Under the pieces are notes generated by a model. It made no database searches and had not been told where the DNA came from. It worked only from the letters and a program-made list of their open reading frames with translations. The translations under genes and the position numbers were made by a program. This document shows positions 1 to 5,035 of a stretch of DNA of 5,035 nucleotides, piece after piece. Source of the DNA: Cytophagaceae bacterium (lineage in GTDB: Bacteria; Bacteroidota; Bacteroidia; Cytophagales; Flexibacteraceae); NCBI GenBank assembly GCA_947464365.1, contig CANHWS010000255.1, positions 1 to 5,035 of the forward strand. The letters are read 5' to 3'. How positions within the stretch are numbered: position 1 is the first letter of the stretch; each line of letters starts with the position of its first letter.

Positions 1-2351
1 ATGCTAAAGGGCACCGTGAGGCGTAGGCTGACGTTGCGGCCTAGCTCGTCAGTGTAGTATCGGAACCGATTGAGGTAATCACGATACTGACTATTAAGCA
101 CGTTGTCGATCTGGAGGTGCAAGGTGGCCCATTGCCGCTGGGTACGGAATCGAAGGCCAGCTTCAGATGTCCAGACGGTATATCCCGCTGGTGCTGGGGC
201 GTAATCAAGATCAGCTGGTGCATTGGTTTGCTGCGCCACAGTAAGGCCACCAATACCGACATAGATTTGGTATCGGTCGGTGGTCAAGAGTTGGTAGCTG
301 AAATTAACCCTTAGCCTAGGCGGGGGCACAAACAATAGCCCTTGGCCACGGCTGGACTGGGTGCCAACAACCAAAGAAGCCATCCCTTTGGCAGATAGGC
401 GATTGGTGATAGGCACTGTAGCATCAAGGTCTAGCCCGTAAAAAAGAGCTGGCACTTGTATAAACTGGAATACAGGAAATGCACCTCTGATGGTCTGCTC
501 AGCAGGCAACTTTGGTACCATATAGATATAGTTCTCGAAGTGCTGGACGTAACCAGTTGCGACGAGCTTGACTGTTGGCAGGTTGGCCTCAAGTGTTGTC
601 GTGAGCTTGATGCTTCGCTCGGCAGTAAGGTTGGCTTCCCCACGCTCGATGGCGGCAGCCCCATGATGCAGACCATCACTATACAGCTCATTAACTGAAG
701 GTGGCCGCCAAGCATAACCTAGGTTGGTAGCCCAGCTCAGGTGATGACCAAGGTCTGCGATGTGGCCAAAATTGGCAGCTAAGCCTTGCCATTGCCTTGA
801 TACCTCGTTGATGGTCAGGCCGTTGTTAAAATAGGCAGACATCTGTCTTAAATCATACCGAAGGCCAGCCTCAAAAATGCCGATGGTTGACTTATAGCTT
901 TGGGTAGAATAGATCCCTACACCTGTGGCCACAAAACTCGGGATCAGGTACCGGCCATCCCAGGTATTGCTTTGGCGAAGACCAGTAATACCAACCCGAT
1001 GTTGCCAGTTGCGAACCTGAGCATTCGTCCCAAAAACCTCGCCCTGATAGGTCGTAAGCCGAAAATTCAGCTGTGCTCTATCACTTGCGTTGTCAGCAGC
1101 TGTGCGCAAGATGTCGTACTCTTGCCTCGTATTATACTGCCGGCTCCCGATAATGCCTACTTTGATCTGGTCATGGAACAGATACTCATACTTAACCCTT
1201 AGTAACTCATGGCTAATGGCTTGCCTAGGTCGTCTGATCTCATAGCTGAACGGTCCTTTCACCCTAGGTTCATTGCCATCAATAGCACGCTGCAGATCTG
1301 CCAAGTTTCCGATATGACTGCCTGCAAAAATTCCGAGCTCTGTCTGAAAAAGGCTGTAATAGGCCTCAAGGTGGCCATAATGACCTTCGATACCTGTCAA
1401 TAAACTCAGGTTGCGCTCCCGAAACCCTGTATTGACAAGGTTGTATGTGGGGGTTTGGCCATCCCCCGCATATTTTCCTGAGGTCTGGATACGGGCATAA
1501 ACTCCAGATTTGAGGAAACCAATCCGTTTGTAGGTCTCTAGCCTCAAATTCCCGAATCCCATTCTGTTATTGCTAAAGGCTGCCAAGGTTGCCTCACCAA
1601 CTGTACCTGCACTGGCCATAGGTTTGGTTGGCTCCACCACAATCACCCCCCCGATGGCATCTGGGCCATACCGCACACCAGCAGCCCCCTTGACAACAAT
1701 AAGGCTATCAGCTACAGACGGATCAATTTCTGGTGCATGCTCATCACCCCATTGTTGACCTTCTTGTTTGGCACCCGCATTCATGATGATGATGCGCTGA
1801 CCAGTCTGACCATGGATAACTGGTTTGACGATGCTGGATCCTGTCTTGAACATAGATACCCCACTAAGGCCACCTAAAACTTCGCCTAACATCTGGCCCT
1901 TTGCTTTGTTGAGGTCCTCCTTACCAAGACTAGATGTAGTTTGTGTTTGAGTCCGCTGGTAAAGGGTCAGGATTTCGATTTCGTCTTTATCGGCACTTGC
2001 TAGGCCCAATGTCAAGTTGATTATTGTGTCCCGCCTGAGAAAGATGGAAGCTCGGTAGGAGTTATAGCCAATGGCTTGAACCACCAACCGAACACTGTCG
2101 GGGCTGAGGTCAAAGGTGATGACCCCATTTTTGGCTTTATGTACGTGGGCATGACCTTCGTGCGAGGCCTGGGCAATGGCATCAGGAATCCTCTTACTAT
2201 TTTGGTCCTGAACAATTAGTGTCAATTTATGTGCTGGCCCAAGGTTTGTAGTCCATAGCGCATATTCTTGGCTAGGCACCAAATTACTTCCCTTGGCAAC
2301 CAAAGTGGCTAGGAAGGACAGGACCAGCAAAACCCAGATTACGGCTTTCAT
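1..2351 (-). CDS. TonB-dependent outer-membrane receptor, 3' end cut by window edge
   Basis: Predicted outer-membrane beta-barrel that imports a scarce nutrient using TonB energy. The frame is open for 783 codons from ATG at 2351. Residues 1-19 form a signal peptide (Lys, then a hydrophobic run ending LVA). Residues about 43-116 resemble the carboxypeptidase-regulatory-like beta-sandwich common in Bacteroidota receptors, with a His-rich stretch (HEGHAHVH, 64-71). A TonB-box-like segment lies near 123-130. The plug (about 139-241) carries KPVIHG (176-181), QEGQQWGDEHAPEID (196-210) and VRYGPDAIGGV (226-236). The barrel follows, with SDGLHHGAAAIE around H562-H563, and ends in the family's terminal pattern (NVLNSQYRDYLNRFRY, then GRNVSLRLTVPF), so only a few residues and the stop are missing. 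There is no Shine-Dalgarno; a 7-1-7 inverted repeat precedes the start. Substrate is unknown: the plug and His content recall ZnuD-like metal receptors, but that is inference. Confidence 0.93.
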   Translation of the reverse strand, partial: MKAVIWVLLVLSFLATLVAKGSNLVPSQEYALWTTNLGPAHKLTLIVQDQNSKRIPDAIAQASHEGHAHVHKAKNGVITFDLSPDSVRLVVQAIGYNSYRASIFLRRDTIINLTLGLASADKDEIEILTLYQRTQTQTTSSLGKEDLNKAKGQMLGEVLGGLSGVSMFKTGSSIVKPVIHGQTGQRIIIMNAGAKQEGQQWGDEHAPEIDPSVADSLIVVKGAAGVRYGPDAIGGVIVVEPTKPMASAGTVGEATLAAFSNNRMGFGNLRLETYKRIGFLKSGVYARIQTSGKYAGDGQTPTYNLVNTGFRERNLSLLTGIEGHYGHLEAYYSLFQTELGIFAGSHIGNLADLQRAIDGNEPRVKGPFSYEIRRPRQAISHELLRVKYEYLFHDQIKVGIIGSRQYNTRQEYDILRTAADNASDRAQLNFRLTTYQGEVFGTNAQVRNWQHRVGITGLRQSNTWDGRYLIPSFVATGVGIYSTQSYKSTIGIFEAGLRYDLRQMSAYFNNGLTINEVSRQWQGLAANFGHIADLGHHLSWATNLGYAWRPPSVNELYSDGLHHGAAAIERGEANLTAERSIKLTTTLEANLPTVKLVATGYVQHFENYIYMVPKLPAEQTIRGAFPVFQFIQVPALFYGLDLDATVPITNRLSAKGMASLVVGTQSSRGQGLLFVPPPRLRVNFSYQLLTTDRYQIYVGIGGLTVAQQTNAPADLDYAPAPAGYTVWTSEAGLRFRTQRQWATLHLQIDNVLNSQYRDYLNRFRYYTDELGRNVSLRLTVPFS

Positions 2352-2354
2352 AGA

Positions 2355-2369
2355 TGCAACAATGTTGCA
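2355..2369 (-). promoter_or_regulatory. Putative Fur-superfamily operator (7-1-7 inverted repeat)
   Basis: TGCAACA, one spacer base, TGTTGCA is a perfect inverted repeat ending three bases before the receptor's ATG. The layout (seven-base arms starting TG and ending CA around one central base) matches the known architecture of Fur, Zur and PerR operators, although the arm sequence is not the classic Fur box. A weak -7-like CATATTTG (2368-2375, five of six fixed positions of TAnnTTTG) overlaps its upstream edge, so a bound repressor would block transcription initiation. The repeat is seen directly. Assignment to a Fur-family protein, and the metal sensed, are inferences. Confidence 0.55.
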
Positions 2370-2420
2370 AATATGAATATTAATAACCTCAATTGATACC
2401 CATTAGGTAAAAAATGAGCA

Positions 2421-2453
2421 ATAAAAAAGGGCCATGACCTGCGCCATTGCCCC
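2421..2453 (-). terminator. Possible weak intrinsic terminator after the sugar dehydrogenase
   Basis: On the minus strand, about 30 bases past the dehydrogenase stop, GGGGCAATG and CATGGCCC can pair imperfectly (GGG/CCC and ATG/CAT with a bulge and a mismatch between) around a loop of about eight bases. Six Ts follow directly. The T-run and position fit an intrinsic terminator, but the stem is imperfect, so some read-through toward the receptor is possible. Confidence 0.4.
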
Positions 2454-2485
2454 ATTACTACTTACCGCAATACAGCAATAACCTG

Positions 2486-3781
2486 CTACAAACTCCAATA
2501 GACAAGCCCCGGAACTTTGCCGCGCATCACCCCTTTAACATCAACCAGAAGTGCTTGGGCCGATGTGTGATCTGCAAACCATGTACTAGGCAGAGACAAG
2601 TAGGTCTTGTGCGCCACAGCCAAGATGATGGCATCATAATCCGTCCTGAGAGCCTCATCAGACATCAGTTTGATGTTGTACTCATGCAGCATTTCGGCCG
2701 GCGTGGCATAAGGATCAATGACGTCAACTGCTAGGCTAAAGGCCTCTAGCTCATGCACCACATCTGCAACCTTGCTGTTACGGATATCGCCAACATCTTC
2801 TTTAAATGTGGCTCCCATGACCAACACCCGAGACTCGTTTAGGTCCTTGCCCATCTTGACCAATTTCTGGACCGTCCGTTTGGCGATATGAGCACCCATA
2901 CCGTCATTGATGGCCCTGCCAGATAGAATAACCTTTGGCTCATGGCCTAAGGCCTTGCTTTTATAGGTTAGGTAATAAGGATCAACACCTATACAGTGCC
3001 CACCAACCAAGCCAGGCGAAAAACGCAGAAAATTCCATTTTGTCCCAGCGGCCTCCAGCACCTCGTAGGTATTGATCTTCATCCGATCAAAGATCATTGA
3101 CAGCTCATTCATCAAGGCGATATTGAGGTCACGTTGGGTATTTTCGATGATTTTGGCAGCCTCGGCCACCTTGATGCTACTGGCACGATAAATACCCGCC
3201 TCAATGATTGCACCATAGACACCCGCCACCAGCTCAAGGGTTTCTGGTGAAGAACCAGAAACTACTTTCATGATCTTAGTCAGGGTATGCTCTTTGTCGC
3301 CAGGGTTGATGCGCTCTGGTGAGTAGCCGATAGAGAAGTCTGTATGCAGTTTCAATCCGCTGAGTTCTTCTAGCACTGGCAGGCAATCCTCTTCTGTACA
3401 GCCTGGATAGACTGTTGACTCAAAGACCACGCAATTGCCCTTTTTCAAGACCTGCCCTACCGTACGGCTAGCTGCCAAAAGTGGCTTGAGGTCAGGCATG
3501 GTGTGGGCATCAATTGGGGTTGGCACCGCCACAATATAAATACTTGCCTCCTTCAGAACCGATAGTTGGTCTGTGAAGACAATGTCCGTACCTGCAAAAT
3601 CTGAAGCCTCCAGTTCACCACTAGGATCCTGGTTGTTTTGCATCATCCTGACACGTTCAGCATTTATGTCAAACCCAATGACCTTGAATTTGCGGGCAAA
3701 GGCCAATGCAATCGGCAGACCGACATAGCCTAGGCCGATGACGGCAAGTGTTTTTTGTTTTGATCCTAATTGGTCTAACAT
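2486..3781 (-). CDS. tviB: UDP-N-acetylhexosamine 6-dehydrogenase, TviB/WbpO type
   Basis: Cytosolic NAD-dependent enzyme oxidising C6 of UDP-GlcNAc or UDP-GalNAc to the uronic acid, a precursor of capsule, O-antigen or other surface polysaccharide. Numbering from ATG at 3781 (431 residues, close to the usual 425 or so): Rossmann motif GLGYVG (16-21) with acidic D38 after the second strand; ESTVYPG (121-127); GYSPERINPGD (152-162); AKIIENTQRDLNIALMNE (209-226) with the conserved Lys and Asn; catalytic Cys263 in GGHCIGVDPYY; and TFKEDVGDIRNSK (325-337) opening the C-terminal UDP-binding domain. The ESTVYPGCTEE and KWNF motifs favour the N-acetylhexosamine branch over UDP-glucose dehydrogenase; which epimer is used cannot be told. 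The frame is open to a TTG at 3874, which would add 31 Gln/Ser-rich residues absent from the family, so I prefer the ATG. No other polysaccharide genes are in view. Confidence 0.93.
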   Translation of the reverse strand: MLDQLGSKQKTLAVIGLGYVGLPIALAFARKFKVIGFDINAERVRMMQNNQDPSGELEASDFAGTDIVFTDQLSVLKEASIYIVAVPTPIDAHTMPDLKPLLAASRTVGQVLKKGNCVVFESTVYPGCTEEDCLPVLEELSGLKLHTDFSIGYSPERINPGDKEHTLTKIMKVVSGSSPETLELVAGVYGAIIEAGIYRASSIKVAEAAKIIENTQRDLNIALMNELSMIFDRMKINTYEVLEAAGTKWNFLRFSPGLVGGHCIGVDPYYLTYKSKALGHEPKVILSGRAINDGMGAHIAKRTVQKLVKMGKDLNESRVLVMGATFKEDVGDIRNSKVADVVHELEAFSLAVDVIDPYATPAEMLHEYNIKLMSDEALRTDYDAIILAVAHKTYLSLPSTWFADHTSAQALLVDVKGVMRGKVPGLVYWSL

Positions 3782-3893
3782 CGATGATGAGTCTGATAAT
3801 TGCTGATTGGCATTCCCTTGTGTCTGGCCATCAGTCTGATATTGTGGTAGGCTGGACCTCGACCTGCAAAACAAATTGAGGATGCTGCAAACC

Positions 3894-3901
3894 CAAAATT
3901 A
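3894..3901 (-). promoter_or_regulatory. Bacteroidota-type -7 promoter element for the dehydrogenase gene
   Basis: TAATTTTG on the minus strand matches all six fixed positions of the Bacteroidota -7 consensus TAnnTTTG. It lies six bases past the T-tract of the preceding terminator and 112 bases before the preferred ATG, where a promoter for the dehydrogenase would be expected. I see no TTTG or TTG at the usual -33 spacing, so the call rests on one element and its position. Confidence 0.33.
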
Positions 3902-3906
3902 GATCC

Positions 3907-3937
3907 AAAAAACAAAAGCACGGTCATTTGCCGTGCT
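3907..3937 (-). terminator. Intrinsic terminator after metB-like gene
   Basis: On the minus strand, AGCACGG and CCGTGCT form a perfect seven-pair stem around the loop CAAATGA. It is followed by TTT-G-TTTTTT, a good U-tract. It starts 24 bases past the stop codon of the cystathionine gamma-synthase gene. The other strand lacks a T-run after the stem, so termination is in the metB direction only. It should separate that gene from the dehydrogenase transcript. Confidence 0.85.
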
Positions 3938-3961
3938 ATTGTCTTTGTAGGTTAAGGCAAA

Positions 3962-5035
3962 CTAGGCTTTTAGGGCCTGTTTAACATCTGCTACCAAGTC
4001 ATCGATACCCTCTATGCCTACCGAAAGGCGGATAAGGGTATCTCTGAAACCTGTCTTTTCGCGCTCTTCTTTAGGCACAGATGCGTGGGTCATGCTGGCT
4101 GGGTGCGTACAGATTGACTCGACCCCACCAAGGGACTCGCCTAGGCTAAAGACTTTGAAACTCTCCATCACACGGACAGCCTGACCATAGTCGTCACCTT
4201 TGAGGATAAAACTGATCATACCGCCATAGCCACGCATCTGGCGCTTGGCCACGTCATGGTTCGGGTGATGAGCAAGCCCAGGGTAGAATACCTTCTCAAC
4301 CAATGGATGGTCATTCAGAAAGTTGGCCATGATCCCTCCATTGTGGCAGTGGCGATCCATCCGGACGTGTAGGGTTTTGATACCACGCAAGACTAACCAG
4401 CTATCAAACGGACCTGGGTTATTGCCTGTGCTATTCATCAGGTACTGGAATTTGGCAGCAAGGTCAGCATTGTTGGTGATCAAGGCACCCATCACCACGT
4501 CACTGTGTCCAGCCAAATACTTGGTCAGGGAGTGCATCACAACATCGGCACCTAGGTCTAGTGGATTCTGAAGGTATGGTGTACCAAAGGTATTGTCGAC
4601 CACTAGCAGGATGCCATGTTTTTTGCAGATAGCAGCGATGCCAGCTATATCAATGATCCCGAGTAAGGGATTGGTTGGTGTCTCGAGCCATACTAACTTA
4701 GTCTTCGGGGTAATGAGTGGCTCTATGTTGCTAGGGGTACTGAAATCGGCAAACGAAAACTTGATGCCAAAGTTGGCCCAAACCTTCGTAAACAACCGAT
4801 ATGACCCACCATAAAGATCGTTAGCAGCAATGACCTCATCTCCAGGAAGTAGCGATTTGATTACGGTTTCGGTGGCTGCCATGCCAGAAGAAAAGGCATT
4901 GCAGTACTTTCCATTTTCGAGACTAGCGAGGTTGTCCTGCAGGACATTGCGGGTAGGATTGTGTGTCCTGCTGTACTCGAAGCCTTTGTGAACCCCTGGC
5001 GACTGCTGTACATAGGTACTGGTCTGAAAGATAGG
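3962..5035 (-). CDS. metB: Cystathionine gamma-synthase/gamma-lyase family PLP enzyme, 5' end cut by window edge
   Basis: Cytosolic PLP enzyme of the Cys/Met metabolism family. Gamma-synthases join an activated homoserine to cysteine on the way to methionine; close relatives act as cystathionine gamma-lyases. The window holds 357 residues ending at TAG (3962-3964). The family is about 380 long, so roughly 20-30 N-terminal residues and the start lie off the right edge. An ATG at 4882 is internal, because conserved sequence continues upstream of it: PIFQTSTY (1-8), then GFEYSRTHNPTRNVL with the phosphate-binding Tyr and Arg. Other motifs: FSSGMAA (46-52), ETPTNP (118-123), VVDNTF with the PLP-ring Asp (D147), SLTKYLAGHSD with the PLP-binding Lys172, and SLGESLGGVES (297-307) followed by HPASMTHA. 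The C-terminus (DTLIRLSVGIE to the end) is normal. Synthase and lyase cannot be separated from these motifs; synthase is my preference. A strong terminator follows. Confidence 0.93.
   Translation of the reverse strand, partial: PIFQTSTYVQQSPGVHKGFEYSRTHNPTRNVLQDNLASLENGKYCNAFSSGMAATETVIKSLLPGDEVIAANDLYGGSYRLFTKVWANFGIKFSFADFSTPSNIEPLITPKTKLVWLETPTNPLLGIIDIAGIAAICKKHGILLVVDNTFGTPYLQNPLDLGADVVMHSLTKYLAGHSDVVMGALITNNADLAAKFQYLMNSTGNNPGPFDSWLVLRGIKTLHVRMDRHCHNGGIMANFLNDHPLVEKVFYPGLAHHPNHDVAKRQMRGYGGMISFILKGDDYGQAVRVMESFKVFSLGESLGGVESICTHPASMTHASVPKEEREKTGFRDTLIRLSVGIEGIDDLVADVKQALKA

Noticed and set aside
304..1204. Exact repeat TTAACCCTTAG at about 304 and 1194
   Set aside because: Both copies encode a Leu-Arg-Val-Asn/Lys barrel strand in the same frame of the receptor. 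Similar beta-strand coding explains an 11-base match, and no further copies were seen.
117..1758. Short open frames on the plus strand (and some out-of-frame minus ones) across the receptor region
   Set aside because: They are shadows of the receptor gene. The minus-strand receptor frame is continuous and carries family motifs along its whole length, while the short frames show no recognisable protein features.
2352..2485. Possible small RNA or riboswitch in the gap before the receptor
   Set aside because: Apart from the palindrome, the T-run hairpin and a short TATTGC direct repeat, I see no conserved fold, riboswitch core or independent promoter-terminator pair.
2447..4814. Plus-strand open frames opposite the dehydrogenase and metB-like genes
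   Set aside because: Both minus-strand genes are well-conserved families with all expected motifs. The opposing frames have no domain-like sequence and no promoter or start context of their own.
4882..5035. Possible truncated metB-like protein starting at the ATG at 4882
   Set aside because: The frame continues to the window edge and encodes conserved family sequence (PIFQTSTY, GFEYSRTHNPTR), so the gene starts outside the window.
1..5035. Mobile element, CRISPR array, toxin-antitoxin or defence system
   Set aside because: No transposase, integrase, regularly spaced repeats, terminal inverted repeats or small paired genes were found. The three genes are standard chromosomal functions.

Overview
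The window looks like ordinary chromosome from a member of the phylum Bacteroidota. The evidence is a TonB-dependent outer-membrane receptor with the N-terminal carboxypeptidase-regulatory-like domain and plug motifs typical of that phylum, start codons without Shine-Dalgarno sequences, and a TAnnTTTG-type -7 promoter element. GC content is moderate, roughly the upper forties by eye. I cannot name a class or genus.

Three protein genes fill almost the whole window, all read leftward on the minus strand. From right to left they are: (1) a PLP-dependent cystathionine gamma-synthase-type enzyme (metB-like, 3962-5035), which lacks its first few dozen residues beyond the right edge; (2) a complete TviB/WbpO-type UDP-N-acetylhexosamine 6-dehydrogenase (2486-3781), which supplies an acidic sugar nucleotide for surface polysaccharide; (3) a TonB-dependent receptor (1-2351), complete except for its last few residues and stop codon beyond the left edge. 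I translated the receptor codon by codon and found no internal stop or frameshift.

The genes share a direction but look like separate transcription units. A strong intrinsic terminator (3907-3937) follows metB, and a -7-like element lies directly downstream of it, before the dehydrogenase. A weaker hairpin with a T-run (2421-2453) follows the dehydrogenase. A perfect 7-1-7 inverted repeat (2355-2369) lies three bases upstream of the receptor start and looks like a Fur-superfamily operator. Together with histidine-rich stretches in the receptor, it suggests a metal-regulated (zinc or iron) uptake receptor.

The genes serve unrelated jobs: sulfur amino-acid metabolism, polysaccharide precursor synthesis and nutrient uptake. 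I see no RNA gene, mobile element, CRISPR array or defence system, and no gene-free stretch longer than about 180 bases. The receptor leader is the part most worth following up; no novel multi-gene system is evident.
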